From positions 1-26,409 of the forward strand of contig CAZKFG010000033.1 in assembly GCA_964551985.1 (NCBI GenBank): a stretch of 26,409 nucleotides of DNA, given 5' to 3'. Both the position numbers and the translations under genes were made by a program. This DNA is from CAZKFG01 sp964551985. GTDB taxonomy: Bacteria > Bacillota > Negativicutes > Acidaminococcales > JAISLQ01. Below, piece by piece: positions 1 to 7,332 of this stretch (positions are counted from its first letter, which is position 1; the number at the start of each line of letters is the position of its first letter). The notes below the pieces were generated by a model. That model saw only the letters and a program-made list of their open reading frames with translations, ran no database searches and had not been told where the DNA came from.

Positions 1-673
1 TTAAGCTAAGCTGCACTTCTAGGCGTAATATTTGCGTGCTTTTGTTTATTATCTTTTCTTTCAAAAGTTGTTTGTATAGACTTTTGTTTTGTTTTAGTTG
101 GGCTATTTTGTTATAAAAGTTTAGGGTAAAGCTTTTGTAAGCTCGCCAGTAAGAGGTGGCTTTGAATTGAAAGCATTTTTGCAGTGAACTTTTAAGTTTG
201 GCGTTAGGTGGCTCTTTACCCTTGTTAAATAGATAAATGTAGGCAGATGTGGGCTGGTCAAAAATATTTATCGCATAATCTATTCTTGTAGGTGTCCACT
301 TATCTAAGGTTGGTAGTTGTACTGTACTTAATTTACTAATAGTCAAAATAAATTTGTTAAACGCCTGTTCAAAAGCAGGATAATCTTTTTCTTCCGATAG
401 ATCAATATGGTTGTAGTTTTCTTTTTGTAGCATATATTTTGGGTTGATGACAAGTTTTATGAAATAGCCATTTTCATATCTTGGTTCGTGCTTGCATAAT
501 TCTAAGCGTAGTACGCCAAATAAAGAAAAGTCGTAGCTTATAAAGCTTTGGTGATTAGCTTTTATCTTTTCTTTTAGCTTGTAATTTTTGGATAAATAAT
601 TTACAAGTAGTAAAAATTCTTCTTTTGCCGTCTTTTGACTAAATTCATGTGCTATCTTGATTGTATCTATCAT
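1..673 (-). CDS. Gene II/X-like rolling-circle replication protein (partial)
   Basis: The frame is open from an ATG at 673 to the window edge, giving 224 residues with no stop; the C-terminus is missing. The start is preceded by GAGGTG about 8 nt upstream. The protein begins MIDTIKI and contains TRIDYAINIFD (about residues 125-135), a later NFYNK and, near the cut end, ILRLEVQL. This order (an R-I-D-x-A beta strand, a Y-N-K segment, then LR-E-V) is what I know from the gene II/X family of phage and plasmid replication initiators, HUH endonucleases that nick DNA to start rolling-circle replication. The catalytic HUH and Tyr residues cannot be assigned with confidence by eye. It diverges from the rest of the element's genes across a repeat-rich origin-like region. 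A Rep_trans-type initiator is the main alternative. Confidence 0.6.
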   Translation of the reverse strand, partial: MIDTIKIAHEFSQKTAKEEFLLLVNYLSKNYKLKEKIKANHQSFISYDFSLFGVLRLELCKHEPRYENGYFIKLVINPKYMLQKENYNHIDLSEEKDYPAFEQAFNKFILTISKLSTVQLPTLDKWTPTRIDYAINIFDQPTSAYIYLFNKGKEPPNAKLKSSLQKCFQFKATSYWRAYKSFTLNFYNKIAQLKQNKSLYKQLLKEKIINKSTQILRLEVQLSL

Positions 674-770
674 CTAGTTTCACCTCGTTTTATTTTTAAA
701 ATATTGTTATAATTTTTTTAAAACTATATTGCATTTTTGTTTGTTATTTGGTTAACATTGATATAATAAT

Positions 771-938
771 AGGTGAAAGTAAATGAAAATAGTTAACTTG
801 CTAGATGAAATTAGTTGAAACAAAATGCAATAGTAAAACAAGTTGAAAACAGATGAAATAGAATAAAGTATACTAGATAAACCTAGATGAAACCTGATGA
901 TATTAGAAAATAGAATGAAAATAATACCCTGTGGATAA
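771..938. repeat. Candidate origin: phased direct repeats and a DnaA box
   Basis: Eight copies of an octamer close to AGATGAAA or AGTTGAAA start at 771, 781, 803, 813, 841, 851, 885 and 913. Six form three doublets with exactly 10 bp between copies (771/781, 803/813, 841/851), so paired copies face the same side of the helix. A perfect DnaA box, TGTGGATAA, follows at 930-938. The surrounding DNA is very A+T rich and lies between divergent replication genes. This is the usual layout of an iteron-type plasmid or phage origin; that it works as one is inference. Confidence 0.55.
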
Positions 939-1079
939 GTTACAACAATCTAATAGTTGGGGTAAGAGAGTATATTTATAAAGTAGATAAAATATATAAA
1001 AACACTACCCTGAAAATATGGATCATTTGAACAAAAAAACTCAAATGCATTGATATTACTACCTTTAAAGAGTGTTTTT

Positions 1080-1130
1080 GCTGGAACAAGCTCGGAAAAA
1101 CTTAGAACAACTTGGAACCACTCGGAACAA
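1080..1130. repeat. Tandem 10-bp repeat array
   Basis: Five imperfect copies of a unit close to CTCGGAACAA start at about 1080, 1091, 1101, 1111 and 1121; the last four are exactly 10 bp apart. The array ends just before the ribosome binding site of the next gene. It is distinct from the TGAAA repeats further left and could be a second protein-binding array for origin control or autoregulation. Confidence 0.6.
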
Positions 1131-1157
1131 ATAAAAAAACAGGAAGGATGGATAGTT

Positions 1158-3023
1158 TTGGCAAAGGTTACTAGAAATGTAAGAGATTTTGATGATGACA
1201 CGATGAGAAAAGCAATAGATAAAGGCAAATTTTCACGTATAGAAGATATTCTTAATAATACATACTACCGCATAGATGAAAATGCTGAAACTCTAGAAGA
1301 GCTGATAAATAGTATAGAGTTTGGAAGAAGTTTTATTTTCAAGATGATAGATATTTTATGCCTTTTTGATTATGGTATTTTGTATAATATAGGAACATTC
1401 ACGAAATTGTACGAAAGCGACACGAATAAAATACCAGCCGAAAAGCAGCTATTTGAGCAAGATTTTTTTACCGATCAAGATTTTGCAAATTTATACTATA
1501 TTTGTATGGTATATTTTGAACATCATCTAATAAAGCAAGGTATTTTTTGTAACAAAAAAGGATTGGCTCACAAAAATCCAAAATCCAAAAGACTTTGTTA
1601 TTTTTTTCGTACTAAAAAAGGCAGACATACTTTTGAAGATGCACAAAAGACGGCACTTGCATTTATTGGCTGTTTAAAAGAGGATTTAAAATTATACATG
1701 CTAAAAATTTTCTCTAAAATAAAACCTTGTCAATTCAACAACACTAATTTCGCTAAAAGGGCTACTACTCACAAAAGTGAAGTTTTTGATGAAATAAAAG
1801 AAAAAGTGCTAGATAAAGCTAAAAGTAAATATAATAGCTTTTCAAAAGTAACATCGCTGAAAAGAAAACTGCCACTTTATTTTGCCTGCCAAAATCAAGA
1901 CCATTTTGTAGAGGTTTTATCAGCTTTTGCAACAATGAACTCTTTAGATTATTCTAAAAGCAATAAAATTCCCGCTAGATTAGAATTATTAAATACACTA
2001 GGCTTTCTTTGGAGAAAGAATCTTATATTCAATTTTGCACAGCCCTTCAATTCTGAACAAGAAATTTTTCACTTTGCCAAAGTATATCCATATATAGCTC
2101 CACAGATTTTGGTGCAAGATTTTATGTTTTTTATTTTTATGATCCAATCTGAGGTAGAAAATAACTGTAATTTAGATTTATTTAAAAAACTCAGATTACC
2201 TTGGAGTAACAAATTATATGTTAATAAAATATTTTCACACTTAAACGATCTATCTAAGATGAATGAAGTTAATTTTTCTAGTGTATATCTTGATACAGAA
2301 GCTAAACTCGCTTATGCAAAAAAAAAGTTAAGCTGTAAAGATCTTAAAAAAATAAACCAACATCAAAAAATTACAAAAAGAAATATGCATGATTTTGATA
2401 AAGAAGATATAGCTGTAATAGATGAAATTATTAAAACTAATGATGATTGGCAAACGCTTATCCCTGATTTAAAAACTTTAGTAGCTTTTTTAAAAGATAG
2501 AAAAATACCCTTTGATAAAATAGCCAGCTCTAGGTACAAAAAAGATATTTATAACCCAACTACAAACATTAACTTTTATGGTATTTATTCTGATTTGGAT
2601 CAAAGCCTGTTTTTTAGCTATATAATCAATACTGTTCATCAAAAAGGATTTCATAGAAGTGCTTGGACAAACAGCTTTGAGTTTTATGCTAGAGACTATA
2701 AACAACAGTTAGAAAAAATCTGGGATATAGACACATCTGTTTTGAAAACCACCCAAGAAGAGCGACTTTTGGCTTGCGTATTTTATTATATGGCTATTAA
2801 TGCTTTTGAAAAAAGATATGAAGAAGATAAAAACGATGATGAATTAAAAAGTATACTTGATTTTTATCGCAATATAAGAACAAGGAGGTTGCGTGTTTTA
2901 AATGCTTACAAAAAAAGAGTGGCTTTTGATGAAAAGTCAGAAAATTACTCTGTTGATTCTAAAAATACTCTTTTGTTAGAAATAAAAAATCCTATATTTA
3001 GAAATTTATTTTGCAGTAAATAA
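1158..3023 (+). CDS. Uncharacterised 621-aa element protein
   Basis: I do not recognise this protein. An ATG at 1050 would give 657 aa, but that start has no good ribosome site and would translate the 10-bp repeat array. A TTG at 1158 lies 9 nt after AGGAAGGA and gives 621 aa starting MAKVTRNVRDFDDD; I prefer it. The protein is rich in Lys, Phe, Tyr and Asn, has no signal peptide or membrane segment, and shows no Walker or nuclease motif that I can name. It is the first rightward gene after the candidate origin, ahead of a helicase gene but separated from it by a terminator, so a role in element replication or its control is plausible but unproven. A+T content is very high. Confidence 0.7.
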   Translation: MAKVTRNVRDFDDDTMRKAIDKGKFSRIEDILNNTYYRIDENAETLEELINSIEFGRSFIFKMIDILCLFDYGILYNIGTFTKLYESDTNKIPAEKQLFEQDFFTDQDFANLYYICMVYFEHHLIKQGIFCNKKGLAHKNPKSKRLCYFFRTKKGRHTFEDAQKTALAFIGCLKEDLKLYMLKIFSKIKPCQFNNTNFAKRATTHKSEVFDEIKEKVLDKAKSKYNSFSKVTSLKRKLPLYFACQNQDHFVEVLSAFATMNSLDYSKSNKIPARLELLNTLGFLWRKNLIFNFAQPFNSEQEIFHFAKVYPYIAPQILVQDFMFFIFMIQSEVENNCNLDLFKKLRLPWSNKLYVNKIFSHLNDLSKMNEVNFSSVYLDTEAKLAYAKKKLSCKDLKKINQHQKITKRNMHDFDKEDIAVIDEIIKTNDDWQTLIPDLKTLVAFLKDRKIPFDKIASSRYKKDIYNPTTNINFYGIYSDLDQSLFFSYIINTVHQKGFHRSAWTNSFEFYARDYKQQLEKIWDIDTSVLKTTQEERLLACVFYYMAINAFEKRYEEDKNDDELKSILDFYRNIRTRRLRVLNAYKKRVAFDEKSENYSVDSKNTLLLEIKNPIFRNLFCSK

Positions 3024-3051
3024 AAATGTCAATTAATAAAAATATATAAAT

Positions 3052-3105
3052 ACAGACACTATGTGTACTTACATAAAAAATGAGTATATATAGTGTCTGT
3101 TTTTT
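3052..3105 (+). terminator. Rho-independent terminator after the 621-aa gene
   Basis: A perfect 11-bp stem (ACAGACACTAT at 3052-3062 with its complement at 3090-3100) is followed directly by a run of T. It separates the 621-aa gene from the helicase gene, so the latter probably has its own promoter in 3106-3240. Confidence 0.85.
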
Positions 3106-3257
3106 GGCAGAAAATAAATTTGCCTCTAACCTTTAATGATGCATACTTTAAAACATTTGGCTTATTTTTCAAGTATAAAAAATGACAATGATTTAGCAGT
3201 TCTTTTCCTCTAATATGAATTTATCAGCTGTAAATAAATTTAGATAGGAGAATAACA

Positions 3258-4580
3258 ATGACTAAAATTCAAAAACTAGAAGCCCAATTAACCTCCCAAC
3301 TAGAAGAGCGCCTTTTGGCGGACGTAAAGAAAAGATGTGTTTACTTTTACCAAGAAAAAAGCGGTATTTATCAAGAAATTCAGACCGTGGAGCAGCTCGC
3401 AATGTTAGTCAAAGAAGAACTAACAGATCAAGCGTTGAGCGGTCTTAAAAAACATGATTACCAAGAACTATTTTTTTCTCTACAAAGTAGCAATAAAATC
3501 CAATGTCAAGAAGAACAATTTGATGCGTCCACAAAATACTTATGCCTAAAAAATGGTGTCTTAAATTGCCAAACAGGAAAATTAAAAGAATTTTCGCCGA
3601 AATATCATTTTACAAGTAGGATGAACGTTTCTTATGGTACAAACAAACGACCAAAAAAATTTCTACAGACAATAAAAAGGGTTTTCCCTGACAAGGAAAA
3701 TAGGCGATTATTTCTGGAAATTATGGCTTACCTGATTAGCCCATTTACCCAAGCAAAGTTGGCATTTGTATTCAGAGGCCCCGCTCATTCGGGGAAGTCT
3801 TCGTTCGCTCGTCTGATTAGCCTGTTCTCCAACAATGTGGCAAATCTTAACTTGGATGATCTAAATTCTGGTAATGCGTTTATCCGAAAGCAAATCCTAG
3901 ATGCAAAACTTGTTTTTGTAGACGAGACGGATTATAAAGAAATAAGCCGTACATCCACGCTTAAAGCACTTATTGCCTGTGAGAATATGTACGGCGAAGC
4001 GAAGGGTGTTGACGGATTTAGTCGAAGAAGTAGAGCAAAGCTGCTTATAGCAACTAATGCACCGCTCAAAGTAGCCGCTAAAGTAACTGACGATGCCATA
4101 TTGTCAAGATTTGTGTTTCTACCATTTGAATATTCTCTTGATAGGCTACAATGGGTTTTAGATATAGACAAATCCCTATTCGAAGCAGAAAAAGATGCCA
4201 TATTCACCTTCTTGGTTAGTTTTATGACAAAACTAGGCCGAAATAATTTTACCTTCAGCAAAAGCAAAACCAGTAAGGCGATGGAGAAAGAATTTAGGTC
4301 GGCAGAAGACAGCATTAAATTTTTCATTAACAAAGCTTGCACCTTGAGACGTAAAGGGTATGTGAGCAAGAGCGATATGTACGCAAAATATATCAAGTTC
4401 TGCTCTAATCACGAGATTACCCCTTTAAAAGAAGAGCAGTTTAAAGACAAAATTTCCAGTGTTCTAGGCGTTAGAAGTGATAAAAAAAAGAGGCGGCTGG
4501 ATGCAAACGGCAAACCTTATGGAAACCCAGTTGCATCCTTTTTGGGAATAGAACTAAAAAAAGTGTTTTTTAAAAAATAA
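3258..4580 (+). CDS. SF3 helicase, phage/plasmid D5/P4-type
   Basis: A 440-aa ATPase of helicase superfamily 3, related to the helicase half of phage P4 alpha and poxvirus D5 proteins. Visible elements are a D5_N-like lead-in (about 90-165, KYLCLKNGVL), Walker A GPAHSGKSS (174-182), Walker B LVFVDETD (D222, E223), a sensor KLLIATNAP (N267) and an SRF arginine (R284). A basic winged-helix-like tail follows (about 355-430). There is no room for an archaeo-eukaryotic primase domain, so this is helicase-only; primase activity would have to come from another protein. The ATG at 3258 follows TAGGAG. Its base composition is clearly richer in G+C than the preceding gene. Such helicases unwind the origin or drive forks in plasmids, phages and satellites. 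Confidence 0.9.
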   Translation: MTKIQKLEAQLTSQLEERLLADVKKRCVYFYQEKSGIYQEIQTVEQLAMLVKEELTDQALSGLKKHDYQELFFSLQSSNKIQCQEEQFDASTKYLCLKNGVLNCQTGKLKEFSPKYHFTSRMNVSYGTNKRPKKFLQTIKRVFPDKENRRLFLEIMAYLISPFTQAKLAFVFRGPAHSGKSSFARLISLFSNNVANLNLDDLNSGNAFIRKQILDAKLVFVDETDYKEISRTSTLKALIACENMYGEAKGVDGFSRRSRAKLLIATNAPLKVAAKVTDDAILSRFVFLPFEYSLDRLQWVLDIDKSLFEAEKDAIFTFLVSFMTKLGRNNFTFSKSKTSKAMEKEFRSAEDSIKFFINKACTLRRKGYVSKSDMYAKYIKFCSNHEITPLKEEQFKDKISSVLGVRSDKKKRRLDANGKPYGNPVASFLGIELKKVFFKK

Positions 4581-4636
4581 TAAATATATATTATCCATAT
4601 GATAAAAAAGTATAAAAATATTGGAGGAAAAATGAT

Positions 4637-5257
4637 ATGACAATGGAAAATTCCGCTATTAATCAAGGTGAAGAACGATTTATCCAATACGCAATGGAAC
4701 GTATGAGTAAAATCAATCAGCAAAAATCTCTTAATACTAGAATGGTAAATAAATTTCCTTCTAAAAAAGTTGTTCTGTTAAAAGCTATAAATATTTTAGA
4801 CGAATATTTTTGTCAAAGTTTTATACAACGAAATCTAGTTAAAACTTCTTTGAGCATTGAAAAGCTAGCTGTAAATGATGTGTACAAAGAATATTTGAAT
4901 GCCTGTATAGAGGGGAAAAGAGAAAATGCATTGCCTTTAAAGCTTTTTCACAAAATTTTAGATGAGCAGAACATCAAACTTTTTCTTTATTCTAGTAAAT
5001 TATATATCGTTGGCTACCACTTGAATGTTGTAAAAAAAGTATCTTTAAATAATCAACCAGACCCATTTAAAGAATATACAGTCGAAGAAGTCATCCAAGC
5101 TGGCTGGTTCAGCGAAAACAATGAACAAGGTATTTACTACAGGAGAATTAAATTTGGTAGTTTAAAAGCCAAACGGGTTAGTTCTAAAAGGGTAGTTATC
5201 TTAGGGTCATCAATAATTGAAGCTTTGACAAAAAGTGATGACAATCTATCAATCTAA
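4637..5257 (+). CDS. Probable winged-helix plus excisionase-like DNA-binding protein
   Basis: A 206-aa protein not recognised as a whole. Residues 55-130 (VNDVYKEYLNAC, then LFHKILDE, then LYIVGYHL) follow the pattern of the winged helix at the C-terminus of D5/P4 helicases, and resemble the tail of the helicase just upstream (VSKSDMYAKYIKFC). Residues 146-198 (YTVEEVIQAG, then IYYRRIKFGSLKAKRV, then ILGSSIIEAL) fit the small helix-turn-helix seen in excisionases and MerR-like proteins. The gene lies 56 nt after the helicase and about 50 nt before the integrase, the usual place for xis. Both domain calls rest on pattern reading only. GGAGG stands 9 nt before the ATG at 4637; a start-stop mini-frame, ATGATATGA, lies in between. 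Confidence 0.6.
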   Translation: MTMENSAINQGEERFIQYAMERMSKINQQKSLNTRMVNKFPSKKVVLLKAINILDEYFCQSFIQRNLVKTSLSIEKLAVNDVYKEYLNACIEGKRENALPLKLFHKILDEQNIKLFLYSSKLYIVGYHLNVVKKVSLNNQPDPFKEYTVEEVIQAGWFSENNEQGIYYRRIKFGSLKAKRVSSKRVVILGSSIIEALTKSDDNLSI

Positions 5258-5262
5258 ATTAA

Positions 5263-5288
5263 AAAGGGCATATTTACCTATGCCCTTT
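5263..5288 (+). terminator. Hairpin between the excisionase-like gene and integrase
   Basis: A perfect 10-bp stem (AAAGGGCATA with its complement) with a 6-nt loop lies in the short gap before the integrase ribosome site. The following U-rich tract is weak, so it may attenuate rather than fully stop transcription into the integrase gene. Confidence 0.55.
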
Positions 5289-5309
5289 AAATTTTAAAGG
5301 AGACTTTCT

Positions 5310-6485
5310 ATGAAACGCAATATAAACGGTCGTGGAACAACTTACCAAGATAAAAAAGGTTTGTATACACACGAAATTACTTACACTAATCCCACAACTG
5401 GTGAACTAAAGCGCAAAAAATTTAGAAATAAAAAATCTGCTTTAGCTATTAAAAAAGCTGACGAATTTTTGAATAATCTTTCTGCCGGACTTAACCTTGA
5501 TGCCGATAAAATACTCGTTAAAGACTGGGTAGATAAATGGCTCAGTATATTTGTAGCACCTAGAGTGCGACCGAGAACACTGGAAAAATATACCAGTTGC
5601 CTTTATTGTTATATAGTTCCGCAGTTGGGGCATAAACTACTGATGAAATTAACATCACTAGAGTTACAGCACCATTTTAATACTCTTGGCAAAACAGGTG
5701 GATTACAAAGAACTGGCATATCATCAGCAACAATTAGAAATGCACGACGTTATTTCACATCATGCCTTGATGAAGCAATAAAGCACGGCTTTTTACTACG
5801 CAACCCTGCCAAAGACACTAGCCCTCCTAAACTTCAAACAAGAGAACACGTGCTACTTACAGATGACGAGATAAAAACAATGCTTGAACTAGCAAGCACC
5901 TTTTCTGATGGGTATATAAACAAAACAATGACAGCGATTTTGCAACTGACACTGCACACAGGTATGAGAATGGGCGAAGTCTTTGGGCTTAAATGGGAGA
6001 ACATTAACTTTAGTGCTGGAGCAATTTTTCTTTCACATACACTTGTCAGGATAAATAAGCAAGGGTACACACTACAAGAACCCAAAACAAAGTTGAGCAA
6101 GCGAAAAATACTGCTCGCAACAAAGGATATGCAAATGCTAAAAAACTATAAACAATGGCAAGAGCAATTCATTAGAGATGCAGGCGAAGACTATACCAAA
6201 AACAACTACGTATTTTCTAATATGTGTGGTGGAGCAGTAGATTTCTCAAGATTTAACAAGCATTTTAGAAATCTACTTAATCAAGCAGGGATAAGCGACA
6301 AATTTACCTTTCATAGCCTACGCCACAACCACGCCTCAATGCTTTTAAAGGCAGGAGTAAATCCAAAAGTAATTCAAGAAAGATTAGGACATTCTAATAT
6401 ATCTACAACATTAGATATTTATAGCCACATTATGCCAGATATGCAGCAGCAAGCAATTATGGCTATTGAAAATCTAAGCAAATAA
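5310..6485 (+). CDS. int: Tyrosine site-specific recombinase (integrase)
   Basis: A 391-aa phage/ICE-type integrase. It has an N-terminal arm-binding (AP2-like) region (about 1-60), a SAM-like core-binding domain (about 65-170) and a catalytic domain. The active-site residues are visible: R220 in HTGMRMGEV, H335 and R338 in HSLRH, H361 in LGHSN and the nucleophile Y371 in LDIYSH. It therefore looks intact. AAAGGAG precedes the ATG. It catalyses integration and, with a directionality factor, excision. It ends about 270 bp from the 3' end of tRNA-Arg, which fits integration into that tRNA, and the gene before it encodes a candidate excisionase. Confidence 0.95.
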   Translation: MKRNINGRGTTYQDKKGLYTHEITYTNPTTGELKRKKFRNKKSALAIKKADEFLNNLSAGLNLDADKILVKDWVDKWLSIFVAPRVRPRTLEKYTSCLYCYIVPQLGHKLLMKLTSLELQHHFNTLGKTGGLQRTGISSATIRNARRYFTSCLDEAIKHGFLLRNPAKDTSPPKLQTREHVLLTDDEIKTMLELASTFSDGYINKTMTAILQLTLHTGMRMGEVFGLKWENINFSAGAIFLSHTLVRINKQGYTLQEPKTKLSKRKILLATKDMQMLKNYKQWQEQFIRDAGEDYTKNNYVFSNMCGGAVDFSRFNKHFRNLLNQAGISDKFTFHSLRHNHASMLLKAGVNPKVIQERLGHSNISTTLDIYSHIMPDMQQQAIMAIENLSK

Positions 6486-6491
6486 AATACA

Positions 6492-6524
6492 AAAGCACAA
6501 TCATTATCAAAATGGTTGTGCTTT
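6492..6524 (+). terminator. Terminator after integrase
   Basis: A 12-bp stem with one wobble pair (AAAGCACAATCA with TGGTTGTGCTTT) and a 9-nt loop follows the integrase stop within 10 nt and leads into a T-rich tract. Confidence 0.75.
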
Positions 6525-6661
6525 AATCTTTTATGTTTTTTAAGTAGTTTTAGCTTATTTTAAATAGTTACTCAAAAATATAAGAACATTAGATAAAAAT
6601 TTTTCTTTTAAATACTTTCATCTAATTTTATTAGATAAAGTCAAGCTGTTTTAACTACAAC

Positions 6662-6684
6662 TGCCCCACCTATTGCCCCACCTA
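6662..6684. repeat. Paired direct repeats, candidate integrase arm sites
   Basis: TGCCCCACCTA occurs twice, at 6662-6672 and 6674-6684, a 12-bp period. The repeats are G+C rich in very A+T-rich DNA and lie between the integrase and the tRNA attachment site. Arm-type sites of tyrosine integrases typically look like this; the assignment is inference. Confidence 0.45.
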
Positions 6685-6687
6685 AGA

Positions 6688-6721
6688 CAAAAAAAGACAC
6701 TAATCGTAAGATTAGCGTCTT
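6688..6721 (-). terminator. Terminator downstream of tRNA-Arg
   Basis: A 12-bp stem read leftward (one G-U pair, which is an A-C mismatch on the other strand) is followed by a T run on the minus strand. It lies about 30 bp beyond the tRNA 3' end. Since element DNA should begin at the tRNA 3' end, this terminator was probably supplied by the element. Confidence 0.75.
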
Positions 6722-6750
6722 AATATTTGTAGCAATACCAACATTTTTTT

Positions 6751-6827
6751 TGGTGCGCCCGGAGGGAATTGAACCCCCGACCAACGGTTTAGGAAACCGC
6801 TGCTCTATCCAACTGAGCTACGGACGC
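6751..6827 (-). tRNA. tRNA-Arg (anticodon CCT)
   Basis: A complete cloverleaf can be read on the minus strand, from GCGTCCG at the 5' end to an encoded CCA at 6753-6751. The acceptor arms pair, the D arm contains AGTTGG, the anticodon loop is TTCCTAA and the T arm contains GGTTCAATTCC. The CCT anticodon reads the rare AGG codon. The gene faces away from ppk and its 3' end meets the integrated element, making it the probable attB. Confidence 0.95.
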
Positions 6828-6838
6828 TTTTTAACAGT

Positions 6839-6961
6839 TTATCAACAAATTATCCACAGAGTTATCCAAGTTCCCAATTGCAAACTAAGCTTGTATTTTC
6901 AAGCTTAGTTTCATTGTGCATAAAATACTCATTATTCATCTGTTGATAACTTTGTGGATAA
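6839..6961. promoter_or_regulatory. DnaA-box cluster overlapping the tRNA promoter
   Basis: Five DnaA-box-like nonamers are present: TTATCAACA (6839-6847), TTATCCACA (6850-6858), TTATCCAAG (6862-6870), then reversed TGTTGATAA (6941-6949) and TGTGGATAA (6953-6961). Two match the consensus perfectly. Spacings are 11-12 bp. The two groups point toward each other around a perfect 12-bp inverted repeat (6882-6893 and 6900-6911). A minus-strand promoter for the tRNA, TTGGGA (6877-6872), 17 bp, GATAAT (6854-6849), runs through the left boxes. This may be a DnaA-titrating or DnaA-regulated site; the role is inference, the boxes are not. Confidence 0.7.
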
Positions 6962-6963
6962 CT

Positions 6964-7266
6964 TTATATTTCACCTGCTGGAAAACTCCAATCAATGTGT
7001 ATACCTATTTTTTGCCAAGCTCTTGTTAAAACAGTTTCAAAATCTTCTACACTATTTGTGGCAAGATATGTCTTGACGGAAAAATCACTCACTGATCCAC
7101 CAGCATTTGGCGTGTTGATTTCGTGCTTTGTTTGCAACCAAGTTTTAATTTTCTCAACTATTTTTTCATCAGGATAAACAACAGACAGTTCTTTTTTACT
7201 TTCATCCAAAGCTATATAGCCATATACCTGTTCTATATTAAATGTTACTTTATATATTTCTGACAT
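6964..7266 (-). CDS. Conserved-looking hypothetical protein, 100 aa
   Basis: A soluble 100-aa acidic protein starting MSEIYKVTFNIEQVYGYIALDESKKE; I do not recognise the family. AGGTG precedes the ATG, and a good promoter (TTGTAT at 7326-7321, 17 bp, TATAAT at 7303-7298) lies in the gap after ppk, so it can be transcribed independently. Predicted alternation of strands and helices suggests a small alpha/beta fold. The stop codon touches the DnaA-box cluster. Confidence 0.75.
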   Translation of the reverse strand: MSEIYKVTFNIEQVYGYIALDESKKELSVVYPDEKIVEKIKTWLQTKHEINTPNAGGSVSDFSVKTYLATNSVEDFETVLTRAWQKIGIHIDWSFPAGEI

Positions 7267-7297
7267 TTGGCACCTCGCATTTTAAAATCTGTACACT

Positions 7298-7326
7298 ATT
7301 ATAGCAAGCTATTGCAAACAATACAA
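7298..7326 (-). promoter_or_regulatory. Promoter of the 100-aa hypothetical gene
   Basis: Read leftward: TTGTAT, a 17-bp spacer ending in TGC, then TATAAT (an extended -10). It lies between ppk and the small gene with the right orientation. Confidence 0.6.
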
Positions 7327-7332
7327 GAGCGT

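Noticed and set aside
1158..3023. YSDLDQS in the 621-aa protein as a possible primase D-x-D motif.
   Set aside because: No accompanying sxH or other primase motifs at the expected spacing.
4632..4640. Start-stop mini-frame ATGATATGA before the excisionase-like gene.
   Set aside because: Easily arises by chance in A+T-rich leaders; noted but without evidence of a regulatory role.
1..6750. Search for a second copy of the tRNA-Arg 3' end marking the other att site.
   Set aside because: None seen by eye; the left end of the element is presumably outside the window.
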